This document shows, one piece after another, positions 1 through 8,389 of a DNA stretch of 64,000 bases (the stretch's first letter is position 1; each line of letters starts with the position of its first letter). Source of the stretch: Bradyrhizobium sp. WSM1417 (lineage in GTDB: Bacteria > Pseudomonadota > Alphaproteobacteria > Rhizobiales > Xanthobacteraceae); assembly GCF_000515415.1 (NCBI RefSeq), contig NZ_KI911783.1:7055831-7119830 (forward strand). The letters run 5' to 3'. The notes under the pieces were generated by a model that was given only the letters and a program-made list of their open reading frames with translations, searched no databases and was not told the DNA's origin. The position numbers were made by a program, and so were the translations under genes.

Positions 1-1258
1 GGCGGTCGAGCTCGGCGTCGAGATAATTGGTCTGGATGATCGGCGGCGCGAACGGATCAGACGAGCGGATCCGGACATAGCCGCGGCTCTCGGGGCGCTG
101 CTGCCAGGAGGCCACCGTCATGCCGGGCTCGTCCTCGAGCTGGCCCTGCACGCCTTCCTTGTAGCTCGCCGGCGTGAAGGTGAGCTGGAGGTCGGAGCTT
201 TCCGCGCTCTCGCCGGAGTGCCAGAAGCAATAGACCATGGTCGGCGACAGCGACAGCAGGCCTTTGCGCGCGGTGGCCCATTTCATTGCCTCGACCCAGA
301 GACGCCAGCCGCGGCGAAGCTCGTTGATGGTCCTGATGTCCTTGACTCGCGCGACCGTGCGCGGCGCATAATGATCCTGCAAGCCTTCGCCGACCGGAAG
401 TGCGTGACGCACGGCGATGCCGTGGGCGCTCAACAAATCTGGCGAGCCGATGCCGGAGAGCTGCAAGAGCTGCGGCGAATTATAGGTGCCGCCGGAGAGG
501 ATCACTTCCTTGTTGGCGCGCACTTCCACCGGCGTTCCGCCCGAGCCGCCTTTCATGTAGCGCACGCCGACGGCGCGCTTGCCCTCGAAGATGATCTCGG
601 TGGCGTGCGCGTGGGTGTGGACATGCACGTTCGGACGCTTCATCGCGGGCTTGAGAAACGCGGTGGCGCCGGAGACGCGCAAGCCCCTATCGATGGTGCG
701 CTGGCAATAGGAGACGCCTTCCTGGGTCTTGCCGTTGTAGTCGGGGTTGCGAGGGATGCCGAGCGAGACCGCGCCTTCCATGAAGGCTTCGCAAAGCGGA
801 TCGCGCCAGTTCATCGTGGTAACGGTGAGATTGCCGTCGCGGCCGCGATAAATGTCCTCGCCTTCGCCGACGCGCTTCTCCAGCCGCCGGAAGTAGGGCA
901 GCACGTCGGCATAGCCCCAGCCGCGATTGCCCATCTGCGCCCAGGTGTCGAAATCCATGCGCTGGCCGCGATTGTAGATATGGCCATTGATCGAGGACGA
1001 GCCGCCGAGCGTCTTGCCGCGCGGCGCGTAGATGCTGCGCCCGCCGGTCCAGGGCCCGACCTCCTGCTGGTAGGCCCAGTTGATGCTCTTCATGTGGAAG
1101 GTCTTGATGAAACCGGCCGGCAGATGGATGTAGGGATGCCAGTCGCTCGGGCCCGCCTCGAGCACGCAGACGCTGGTCGCAGGGTCTTCGCTCAGCCGGC
1201 TGGTGAGCACGCAACCGGCGGAGCCCGCGCCGACGATCACATAATCAAATCTGTCCAT
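1..1258 (-). CDS. GMC-family FAD oxidoreductase (choline/alcohol dehydrogenase-like), C-terminus cut by window edge
   Basis: The reading frame is open from the ATG at 1258 to base 1, giving about 419 residues of a family that usually has 530-550. The protein begins MDRFDYVIVGAGSAG, the FAD-binding Rossmann motif of glucose-methanol-choline oxidoreductases, and soon reaches the conserved glutamate context VLEAGPS. These flavoenzymes oxidise alcohols, often to aldehydes; the substrate cannot be read here. It lies 16 bp behind the acetyltransferase stop and is probably co-transcribed with it. The C-terminal His/Asn active-site region lies outside the window, so integrity of the end is unknown. 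Confidence 0.9.
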   Translation of the reverse strand, partial: MDRFDYVIVGAGSAGCVLTSRLSEDPATSVCVLEAGPSDWHPYIHLPAGFIKTFHMKSINWAYQQEVGPWTGGRSIYAPRGKTLGGSSSINGHIYNRGQRMDFDTWAQMGNRGWGYADVLPYFRRLEKRVGEGEDIYRGRDGNLTVTTMNWRDPLCEAFMEGAVSLGIPRNPDYNGKTQEGVSYCQRTIDRGLRVSGATAFLKPAMKRPNVHVHTHAHATEIIFEGKRAVGVRYMKGGSGGTPVEVRANKEVILSGGTYNSPQLLQLSGIGSPDLLSAHGIAVRHALPVGEGLQDHYAPRTVARVKDIRTINELRRGWRLWVEAMKWATARKGLLSLSPTMVYCFWHSGESAESSDLQLTFTPASYKEGVQGQLEDEPGMTVASWQQRPESRGYVRIRSSDPFAPPIIQTNYLDAELDR

Positions 1259-1274
1259 GGTGCCTCGGCCGCCT

Positions 1275-1868
1275 CTAGCGCGGCTTGTCGTTGAGTTGAT
1301 AATTCAAATGCGTTCGCACGGTCGGCCATTCGGCCGCGGTGATGCTGTAGACCACGGTGTCGCGCAGGGTGCCGTTCGGCGCGACCTGGTGGCTGCGCAG
1401 GATGCCGTCCTGCCTGGCGCCCAGGCGCTCGATGGCGCGGCGGCTCTGGTGATTGAAGAAATGCGTGCGGAATTCCACCGCGATGCAGTCCAGGGTCTCG
1501 AAGGCATGGGTGAGCAGCAGCAGCTTGCACTGCGTGTTGAGCGGGCCGCGCTGCGCGCTCTTGCCATACCAGGTCGAGCCGATCTCGACGCGGCGGTTGG
1601 CGGCATCGATGTTCATGTAGGTCGTCATGCCCACGATCTTGCCGCTGCCATCGAACACGGTGAAGGGGAGCATCGAGCCGGCGGCCTGAAGACCGAGCCG
1701 GCGGTCGATTTCCTTGCCCATGTTGTCCGGCGTCGGGATCGCGGTGTACCAGATGGTGGAGAGCTCGCCATCCTTCACGGCCTCGATCAGCCCCTTTCGG
1801 TGCTGATGCGACAGCGGCTCCAGACCGGCATGCTGTCCACGCAGGGTGATGGGATCGGGCCAGGGCAT
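1275..1868 (-). CDS. GNAT-family N-acetyltransferase (RimJ/RimL-like)
   Basis: This is a 197-residue protein of the length and style of RimJ/RimL-type acetyltransferases. The order is an N-terminal substrate half, a strand with IVGMTTYMNID, then RRVEIGSTWYG, and a region about AFETLDCIAVEFRTHFFN followed by SRRAIERLGARQDG, which is the typical acetyl-CoA-proximal helix. It would transfer acetyl groups to an amine, target unknown. It starts with ATG at 1868, 15 codons before a conserved-looking LEPLSHQHRKGL stretch. It sits directly upstream of the GMC oxidoreductase on the same strand, with a palindromic repeat between it and the SMP-30 gene. Confidence 0.88.
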   Translation of the reverse strand: MPWPDPITLRGQHAGLEPLSHQHRKGLIEAVKDGELSTIWYTAIPTPDNMGKEIDRRLGLQAAGSMLPFTVFDGSGKIVGMTTYMNIDAANRRVEIGSTWYGKSAQRGPLNTQCKLLLLTHAFETLDCIAVEFRTHFFNHQSRRAIERLGARQDGILRSHQVAPNGTLRDTVVYSITAAEWPTVRTHLNYQLNDKPR

Positions 1869-1885
1869 TTGAAACTCTCTCTTTG

Positions 1886-1970
1886 GTCATTGCGAGGAGC
1901 GAAGCGACGAAGCAATCCAGACTGTCACCGCGGACGCATTCCTGGATTGCTTCGCTTCGCTCGCAATGAC
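1886..1970. repeat. Palindromic repeat family A, copy 1
   Basis: An imperfect inverted repeat whose ends read GTCATTGCGAGGAGC and, on the other arm, GCTCGCAATGAC. The centre carries AAGCAATCCAG and its complement CTGGATTGCTT around a GC-rich loop. It could fold as one long hairpin. It begins 15 bp past the SMP-30 stop codon. Eight further copies occur in this window. Confidence 0.9.
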
Positions 1971-1985
1971 GGTCACTAGCACCGT

Positions 1986-2912
1986 TTACTTGTTTAGGAA
2001 ATTGAGCGGCAAACCGCCACGCGGCCAGTCCATGGCGATCAGTTCGCCCTTGCCTGAGAGCGTGATGTAGGCGGTCTTCAGCTCGGGGCCGCCGAAGGCG
2101 ATGTTGGTGGTGACGCGGTCGCCGGTCGGGACCTGCTCGACCAGAGTGCCATCAGGCGCGATCACCGAAATGCAGCCGGTGACGAGGGTGGCGACGCAGA
2201 CATTGCCGTTGGCTTCGACCGCCAGCGAGTCGAACATCTGGTAGCCGCCGAGGCCGCAGATCGGCTTTCCCCGCTCGCCGCGATAGATCACATCGCGGGG
2301 CTTGAGCGTGCCGGGCGCGGAGAGTTCGTAGGCCCAGAGCCGGCCGGTGGGCGTCTCCGCGATGTAGACGGTGGCCTCGTCCGGCGACAGGCCGATGCCG
2401 TTTGCCGGCAACACGCCATGGACGACCTCGACGATCTCTTTCATGCCGGGCTTGAGATAATACATGCCGCCGACGTCCATCTCGCGCGCGCGGCGCTTGC
2501 CGAGATCGGAGAACCAGAGGCCGCCCTGCTTGTCGAACACCAGATCGTTCGGCCCGCGCAGATCGTGCTCGCCGCATTTCGTCACGACGGTCTCGATCTT
2601 GCCCGTTTGGAGATCGACGCGCTGGATCGAGCCGCCGAGATAATCGTCGGGCTGCGGACCCGGCATGATCATGTTGCGGGTCGGGATCCAGGAGAAGCCG
2701 CCATTGTTGCAGATGTAAATCTTGCCGTCGGGGCCGAGGGCTGCGCCGTTCGGGCCGCCCGGAATCTTCGCGACGATCTCCTTGCGGCCGTCGGGATGAA
2801 TTCGGGTCAGGCGCTGGCCGCGGATTTCCACCAGCACCACCGAGCCGTCCGGCATCACGACCGGCCCTTCGGGAAATTCGAGGTCGGTGGCGAGAACGCG
2901 GACCTTGGACAT
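1986..2912 (-). CDS. SMP-30/gluconolactonase/LRE-family protein
   Basis: A 308-residue beta-propeller hydrolase of the SMP-30/gluconolactonase family, which opens sugar-acid lactones using a divalent metal. Family features seen include LEFPEGPVV near residue 11 (metal-ligand glutamate), GGPNGAALGPDGKIYICNNGG, LRGPNDLVFDKQGGLWFSD and PNGIGLSPDE. I chose ATG 2912 because GGGAGGG lies just upstream; the longer open frame to 3029 has a non-conserved head. It is monocistronic or leads the downstream acetyltransferase. The true substrate is not predictable. Confidence 0.9.
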   Translation of the reverse strand: MSKVRVLATDLEFPEGPVVMPDGSVVLVEIRGQRLTRIHPDGRKEIVAKIPGGPNGAALGPDGKIYICNNGGFSWIPTRNMIMPGPQPDDYLGGSIQRVDLQTGKIETVVTKCGEHDLRGPNDLVFDKQGGLWFSDLGKRRAREMDVGGMYYLKPGMKEIVEVVHGVLPANGIGLSPDEATVYIAETPTGRLWAYELSAPGTLKPRDVIYRGERGKPICGLGGYQMFDSLAVEANGNVCVATLVTGCISVIAPDGTLVEQVPTGDRVTTNIAFGGPELKTAYITLSGKGELIAMDWPRGGLPLNFLNK

Positions 2913-3059
2913 GTGGGACCCTCCCGGCTGCTTGTTATGACTTGTTGTTTTGACTTGCACGGGATGTCCGGCACGGGCCCCACACGCAAGATTGCCTGCG
3001 GTTATGGCAAAGTCACCGGGGCTTGCCAAGCAAGCGGGATGGTATGCCAGCGTTGCGCG

Positions 3060-3893
3060 CTAATCTCGCACGGGTATCCAAATCTCCAGGCCGCCATTGC
3101 CGGTGGCGGGATCGAATTTCTCGTCGTAGCGTTCGAAGTTCGGCGCATCGGCAGCCTTCAGGCCGGAGGCCGGCAGCCACTGATTCCAGATCGCGTTGAC
3201 GGTGCGCCTGATCGAGGCGACGTGGTCGGCGTGGGTGAACACCGCATAGCGCTGCTCGGGGATTCGGATACGGCCGAAGCGGCGCGGCAGCTCGGAGAAA
3301 TCGGAGACCTCGACGCCGGCGATGTAGTCGAAATTGCCGGCATCGTCGCCGTTGCAGCAGACGCCATAGGCGACGGATCCAACGCGCGCGGGAATGTCGG
3401 CGACCTCCTGGTGGAAGCGCTGCCACAGTCCGGGAATGACCGCGCCGTTGTCGCAGGAGATGCGCTCGTTGATGCCTGCGACGAGGAAGGCCTTTGTGGT
3501 TTCGAAGCGCGGGGCGGCGAGCTTGTCTGCGATGGTTGAGTCCATGAGGATCGGCTCCTGAAGCTTGAGATGACCGGTGCATTGCGCGGCACGGACCGCT
3601 TCGGGCGTGGTGCCGAACTGGTCGCGGAACGCGCGGGTGAATGCTTCGTGCGAGCCGTAATCCGCCTCCAGCGCCAGCGACAGGATGTCCGGTGCGCCGT
3701 TCGCAAGACTGCGCGCCGCTTCGGTCAGCCGCCGCGCGCGCACGTACCGCATCACCGGCAGGCCGGTGGCGGCCGCAAACGCGCGCACGATGTGGAACCG
3801 CGACACGCCCGATATCGCAGCGATCTCGTCGAGCGTCGTCGGCTCGGCCAGATGGCTCTCGACATACCAGAGCGCGCGCTGGGCTGGGTTCAT
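3060..3893 (-). CDS. AraC-family regulator with GyrI-like effector domain
   Basis: A 277-residue protein. The N-terminal AraC/XylS DNA-binding domain, about residues 1-105, has both helix-turn-helices (LDEIAAISGVSRFHIVRAF and DILSLALEADYGSHEAFTRAF). It is followed by a GyrI-like/SOUL-type ligand domain (about 120-275, with AYGVCCNGDDAGNFDYIAGVEV). This Rob/SoxS-with-GyrI layout is typical of regulators that sense small hydrophobic or cationic molecules. ATG 3893 gives the usual MNPAQRALWYVE start; an in-frame ATG at 3920 is an alternative. It is divergent from the enolase-superfamily gene at 4071 and may control it. Confidence 0.85.
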   Translation of the reverse strand: MNPAQRALWYVESHLAEPTTLDEIAAISGVSRFHIVRAFAAATGLPVMRYVRARRLTEAARSLANGAPDILSLALEADYGSHEAFTRAFRDQFGTTPEAVRAAQCTGHLKLQEPILMDSTIADKLAAPRFETTKAFLVAGINERISCDNGAVIPGLWQRFHQEVADIPARVGSVAYGVCCNGDDAGNFDYIAGVEVSDFSELPRRFGRIRIPEQRYAVFTHADHVASIRRTVNAIWNQWLPASGLKAADAPNFERYDEKFDPATGNGGLEIWIPVRD

Positions 3894-4070
3894 GGCGTTT
3901 CTCGTTCGAAGAGCGACCATGATGCACGGAAGTCCTCAGACTTCGCTTGATCGGTGTTGCGGTCCCGCAAGAGGATAACGCCGGACCAGCCACTGGCAAC
4001 GTCCGGGCGTTCATGGCTACACTCGGGACGTCCTTGAAACCGCTCACGAGAAAGCAGGAGGAACCGCGTC

Positions 4071-5174
4071 ATGAAGATCACCGATGTGCGGGCGCACCAT
4101 ATCCGCATCCCCTATGACGCCGGTGTCGCGAGCTTCCGTCAGGGCGCCTCCGCCATCACGGCCCTCGATATGGTGGTGGTCGAGGTCAGCACCGACGCCG
4201 GGCTGACCGGCTGGGGCGATGCCTTCGCCTATGTCTGCCCCCGCACCACGCGCAGTGCCGTCGAGGAAATGATCGCACCGCAGGCCCGCGGACTCGAGGT
4301 TCCCGATGCCGCCGGTATTCCCGCGGTGATGGAGCAGATCCAGCGCAATCTGCATCTGTTCGGGCGTTACGGCGTCACCATGTTCGCAATCTCCGGGCTC
4401 GATATCGCGCTGTGGGACCTCGCCGCCAAGATCAAGAGCGTGCCGCTGCACCGCCTGCTCGGCGGCACCCGGCGCCCGGCCATTCCGGCCTATGCAAGCC
4501 TGTTGCGGATCGGCTCGCCCGACAACATCGCCGCCGAATGCAAGAAGGCGCTGGCGCTCGGCTACGGCGCCATCAAGCTGCACGAGACCACGGCGCCGGC
4601 GGTGTTTGCCGCGCGCGCGGCGATCGGGCCCGGCATTCCGCTGATGGTCGACATGAACTGCCCGCTGTCGGGCGAAGAGGCGATCGCGTTCGCCAGGGCA
4701 TGCCGGGACGCGCAGCCGATGTTCCTGGAGGAGCCGGTCTGGCCGCCGGAGGATTTTGCGGCACTTGCCGAGGTCCGCAGCAAGGGCGGGCTCGGCGTCG
4801 CCGCCGGCGAGAACGCCTGCACGGAATATCAATTCCGCCAGATGATGGAGGCTGGCGCGGTCAGCCACGCCCAGCCGTCGGTGATCAAGGTCGGCGGCAT
4901 CACGGAATTTCTGAAGGTTGCGGCGCTCGCAGATCGGCTCGGCGTCAAGATCGTTCCGCACTCCCCATATTTCGGCCCCGGGCTGCTGGCGACCTTGCAT
5001 CTGCTGGCGGGGCGCGATGACGGGTTGGTCGAGATGTTTTACCTGAAGCGCGAAGCCTGCCTGTGGGGCGGCCGCGCCGACGTCGATGCCACCGGCCATG
5101 TCGCGGTGCCGACCGGACCTGGGCTTGGCTACGAGCCCGACCGCAGCGTGATGGAGCGATATCGCGTCGCCTGA
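4071..5174 (+). CDS. Mandelate racemase/muconate lactonizing enzyme family protein (enolase superfamily)
   Basis: A 367-residue enolase-superfamily enzyme with the N-terminal capping domain (about 1-125) and a TIM barrel. The three metal ligands appear as D194 (MVDMNC), E220 or E221 (LEEPVW) and E247 (AAGENA). H297 (VPHSPYFGPG) could be the catalytic base. The second barrel strand reads K169-L-H171 rather than the common Lys-x-Lys, and the residue usually pairing with the histidine is serine (QPS, 268-270) rather than aspartate, so the reaction may not be a standard racemisation or dehydration. The start follows AGGAGGAACC. It is divergent from the AraC/GyrI regulator. Confidence 0.85.
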   Translation: MKITDVRAHHIRIPYDAGVASFRQGASAITALDMVVVEVSTDAGLTGWGDAFAYVCPRTTRSAVEEMIAPQARGLEVPDAAGIPAVMEQIQRNLHLFGRYGVTMFAISGLDIALWDLAAKIKSVPLHRLLGGTRRPAIPAYASLLRIGSPDNIAAECKKALALGYGAIKLHETTAPAVFAARAAIGPGIPLMVDMNCPLSGEEAIAFARACRDAQPMFLEEPVWPPEDFAALAEVRSKGGLGVAAGENACTEYQFRQMMEAGAVSHAQPSVIKVGGITEFLKVAALADRLGVKIVPHSPYFGPGLLATLHLLAGRDDGLVEMFYLKREACLWGGRADVDATGHVAVPTGPGLGYEPDRSVMERYRVA

Positions 5175-5183
5175 GCGCGGCGC

Positions 5184-5540
5184 CTATTTCGCCGCATCCT
5201 TCGGCGGCGGCGCATCCTGTTTCTTCTTTAGATCCTCCGCGGTCTTCGCCTGCGCGGCCTGGAGATCGCCGAGCATCTTCTGCAAGCCGGCCACGGTCGT
5301 CTTCAACGCATCGATCTGGCGACCCGCGGCGTCCAGCTTCTGCTGGTGATCGAGGCTCAGCTTGGTGATCGTCTTCTGGAGGAAATCGACGTTGCTCTGG
5401 AGGCAGCTGGTGCGGCGCTCCATGGTCTTCTCGACGGTGCAGATCTCGATGCCGGGCACGTCCTGCGCGCGAACCGGCACAATCGCCAGCGTGGCGAGCA
5501 GTGACATCGCGAAACAGACGCCGGCGCTTCGAAGCAGCAT
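5184..5540 (-). CDS. Exported coiled-coil protein of unknown function
   Basis: A 118-residue protein. Residues 1-25 form a signal peptide (hydrophobic run AMSLLATLAIVPVRA, cleavage likely after VRAQ). The mature part has two cysteines (IEICTVEK and TSCLQSN), then a heptad-rich helical stretch about residues 50-105, and a Lys/Pro/Ala tail. It is probably periplasmic. I do not recognise the family. It converges with the enolase-family gene, whose stop is 10 bp away. Confidence 0.7.
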   Translation of the reverse strand: MLLRSAGVCFAMSLLATLAIVPVRAQDVPGIEICTVEKTMERRTSCLQSNVDFLQKTITKLSLDHQQKLDAAGRQIDALKTTVAGLQKMLGDLQAAQAKTAEDLKKKQDAPPPKDAAK

Positions 5541-5720
5541 GCAGGTTCCTCGTCAAATCAATCACGGCAATGTGCGCTTTTTGCACGCAGCCTGTCGAGG
5601 CTACCACACTCGCACCGCATTCTCGCGTTGAGCTTGCGCTGTTCCCTCGGACGGGGAGCGATGATCTGCACGCGGAGGAAATGGGCGCTCCTTCCGCGGC
5701 TTTGTTTAGGGGAGTTTTTG

Positions 5721-5945
5721 ATGGCAACGCGCGACAGACGACTGGCGGAATTCGACGGCGCCGGAGAACCGCCGCCTGGCCTTGCAGTCGAAGTGCTGTG
5801 CGAGGACCACAGCGGGACTTATCAGCTGCCGTTCGCCTGCCGCTATGTCGAGGGACGCTGGCAGAACCACACGGCCGGCGTCGCAGTCGAGGCAACCGTC
5901 ATCGGCTGGCGCGTCCCGCGCATGAAGCATTCGGGCGTGGCCTGA
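5721..5945 (+). CDS. Small conserved-looking hypothetical protein
   Basis: A 74-residue soluble protein starting MATRDRRLAEF, preceded by GGGGAG at good spacing, which picks this ATG over the in-frame starts further upstream. It contains VLCEDHSGTYQLPFACRYVEGRWQN and ends IGWRVPRMK. The pattern resembles short rhizobial proteins of unknown role. There is no signal peptide or membrane segment. It stands alone between longer intergenic stretches. Confidence 0.6.
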   Translation: MATRDRRLAEFDGAGEPPPGLAVEVLCEDHSGTYQLPFACRYVEGRWQNHTAGVAVEATVIGWRVPRMKHSGVA

Positions 5946-6222
5946 GCACCGATTTCTGTCTCAAAATGCAACGGGGTCGCGTCCCGGCTTAACCTTCGGA
6001 ACGCGGCCCGAACGAATCGCGTCCGAATCAGCCGTAGGGCCCCGTACGCGCCTGTTCACGGCTAGATGTCGCAACTGGCCACCAGGCGCATACAATATCT
6101 GCGCACCGCTTGAGCAGGGCCAGCCAGCCATGGGCGTCAAAAGTTAACGGCTTCAATGACATGACCGCGGGTGCGGCGATTGGATGTTCGCTTCCAAAAC
6201 AGGCAGATGGCACCCGGTCTGC

Positions 6223-6879
6223 CTAATATTCGACCTCGAGCTCCTCGATCTCAGCCGGCTCATTCTTTGCCGCCGCGATCCATTCCTTCATCTCCGGCAT
6301 GGCCATGATGGTTTCGGCATAGGCCTGCAGCTGCGGCTCGAGCTTGACGTTATAGGTCACGAAGCGCGTCACCACCGGGGCGTACATCGCATCAGCCATG
6401 GTGCGGGTCTCGCCGAACAGGAAGGGCCCGCCCGATTTGTCCAAGCAGTCGCGCCAGATCGCCCAGACGCGATCGATGTCAGCCTGCGCGCGCGACCAGA
6501 TCTTGAAGCCGGGAAAGTGCCCCTTCAGGTTGACCGGCAGCGAGGCGCGCAAGGTGGTGAAGCCTGAATGGATTTCGCCGCAGATCGAGCGGCAATGCGC
6601 GCGCTGGACACGATCCGCGGGCAACAGCCCGGCATTCGGCATCGCCTCGTTGAGATATTCGGCGATCGCTAGCGTATCCCAGACGACCGCGCCGTCGTGC
6701 CGCAGGCACGGCACCAGGATCGAGGATGACAACAGCAGGATTTCGGCGCGCGCCGACGCGTCGTCCGGCGCGGTGACGATCTCCTCGAAATCGAGCCCGG
6801 AAAATTTCGTCAGCAGCCAGCCACGCAGCGACCAGGACGAATAGTTCTTGCTGCTGATGGTCAGTGTCGCCTTCGCCAT
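6223..6879 (-). CDS. Glutathione S-transferase family protein
   Basis: A 218-residue glutathione transferase. The N-terminal thioredoxin fold starts TISSKNYSSWSLRGW, the Ser-containing glutathione-activating motif of zeta/maleylacetoacetate-like classes. It continues with SILVPCLRHDGAVVWDTLAIAEYL (the cis-Pro and Asp/Ser glutathione contacts). The all-helical C-terminal domain has GGPFLFGETRTMADAMYAPVV, the capping-box region. ATG 6879 is preceded by GGGAAGG. It would conjugate glutathione to electrophiles in the cytoplasm. It is divergent from phaZ. Confidence 0.9.
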   Translation of the reverse strand: MAKATLTISSKNYSSWSLRGWLLTKFSGLDFEEIVTAPDDASARAEILLLSSSILVPCLRHDGAVVWDTLAIAEYLNEAMPNAGLLPADRVQRAHCRSICGEIHSGFTTLRASLPVNLKGHFPGFKIWSRAQADIDRVWAIWRDCLDKSGGPFLFGETRTMADAMYAPVVTRFVTYNVKLEPQLQAYAETIMAMPEMKEWIAAAKNEPAEIEELEVEY

Positions 6880-7051
6880 GTGGCCTTCCCTCACGCCTGT
6901 GACCCGCACCCTGCCCGGACTCTGCGGGAGTGCGCACCGCCTGTGCTTCCCGCGAAATGAGCAGCAAGCGACGTGCCAATCTTGAGAGCTGCCCATCCCG
7001 GGTTTGGCTTCGATATTGCATAACAGCACGGGGACAGGTGGGCGTTTCAGT

Positions 7052-8275
7052 ATGATGTCGATGTATTATCAGGCCTTTCAGAACCATATGGACCTGACGG
7101 CGCCGTGGCGATCGGGGGCCTCCTCCGCGCTCAAATTCCTCAATCTGGTGCCTCAGGGCTTGTCGGATCAGGTCGTCGGCCGGCTGTCGGCCGCACTGGA
7201 GCTGATCTCCCGCTCCACCCTCACCTACCACCGCCCCGCCTACGGCATCGACAGCGTCATGGTCGGCAATCGCGAGGTCGCCGTGACCGAGGAGATCGCT
7301 TACGCGACTCCGTTCGGCTCGCTGCTGCGCTTCAAGAAGGAGGGCGTGGGCGAGCAGCCGCGCATGCTGCTGGTGGCGCCGATGTCCGGCCATTTCGCGA
7401 CGCTGCTGCGCGGCACCGTGAAGACGCTGCTGCAGGATCACGACGTCTACATCACCGACTGGCACAATCCGCGCGACATTCCCCGCAGCGAGGGTCGTTT
7501 CGGGCTCGACGACTACACAGAGCATCTCATCGACTTCCTCGGCCAATTGGGCCCGCGTCCGCATATGGTCGCGATCTGCCAGCCCTCGGTTTCCGCGCTC
7601 GCGGCCGCCGCAATCATGTGCGAGGGCAACCATCCTTCGCGGCCGGCGACGTTGACGCTGATGGCCGGCCCGATCGACACGCGCATCCTGCCGACCAGGG
7701 TCAACGAATTCGCCAAGAGCAGGCCGATCGACTGGTTCGAGCAGAACCTGATCAACTACGTGCCGATGCAGTGCCGCGGTGCCTTGCGGAAAGTCTATCC
7801 CGGCTTCGTGCAGCTCACCGCCTTCGTCTCGATGAATCTCGAGCGCCACATCAAGCAGCATATCGATCTCGCCGATCACATCGCCAAGGGCGAGAAGGAG
7901 AAGGCGGCCAGCATCAAGACCTTCTACGACGAATATTTCGCCGTGATGGACCTGCCCGCGGAATTCTACATCGAGACCGTGCGCGACGTGTTCCAGGAGC
8001 ATCTTCTGCCCCAAGGCAAGCTGATGCATCGGGGACGTCCGGTGGACACCAAGGCCGTCAGCCGCATGGGGCTGATGACGGTCGAGGGCGAGAAGGACGA
8101 CATCTGCTCGATCGGCCAAACGCTGGCCGCGCAAGACCTCTGCACCGGCGTGCGCGCCTATCGCCGCGTCCACCACATGCAGGCCGGCGTCGGCCATTAC
8201 GGCGTTTTCTCGGGCAAGCGCTGGAACAACGAGATCTACCCGCTGCTGCGGGATTTCGTGCACGTGAACTCCTGA
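7052..8275 (+). CDS. phaZ: Intracellular polyhydroxyalkanoate depolymerase
   Basis: A 407-residue alpha/beta-hydrolase of the intracellular PHB depolymerase family, which mobilises stored polyhydroxybutyrate granules. The nucleophile is Cys176 in AICQPSV, the cysteine-type lipase-like box known for Ralstonia PhaZ1. A His-containing GVGHYGVFSG lies near the C-terminus. It has no signal peptide, as expected for the granule enzyme. Starts at 7052, 7055 and 7061 are all possible. The gene is divergent from the glutathione transferase and is followed 114 bp later by the catalase-like gene. Confidence 0.93.
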   Translation: MMSMYYQAFQNHMDLTAPWRSGASSALKFLNLVPQGLSDQVVGRLSAALELISRSTLTYHRPAYGIDSVMVGNREVAVTEEIAYATPFGSLLRFKKEGVGEQPRMLLVAPMSGHFATLLRGTVKTLLQDHDVYITDWHNPRDIPRSEGRFGLDDYTEHLIDFLGQLGPRPHMVAICQPSVSALAAAAIMCEGNHPSRPATLTLMAGPIDTRILPTRVNEFAKSRPIDWFEQNLINYVPMQCRGALRKVYPGFVQLTAFVSMNLERHIKQHIDLADHIAKGEKEKAASIKTFYDEYFAVMDLPAEFYIETVRDVFQEHLLPQGKLMHRGRPVDTKAVSRMGLMTVEGEKDDICSIGQTLAAQDLCTGVRAYRRVHHMQAGVGHYGVFSGKRWNNEIYPLLRDFVHVNS

Positions 8276-8389
8276 AGCCGCGCCAAGTTTCTTCAGCAGG
8301 ATCGGACAAGGCAGCGCGGCTTTGGGAAAGACGCCGGCGCTGCACCAGCCCTAACTCACGGACATGCCGCTCGCGCCGGAGGCCAAGCC

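Noticed and set aside
218..1294. Long open frame on the plus strand opposite the GMC oxidoreductase
   Set aside because: High-GC antisense shadow: the opposite strand encodes a clear flavoenzyme, and this frame has no recognisable motif.
5998..6023. GGAAC-N17-CGTC as an EcfG promoter
   Set aside because: The last base of the -10 is wrong and no plus-strand gene begins downstream before the convergent glutathione transferase.
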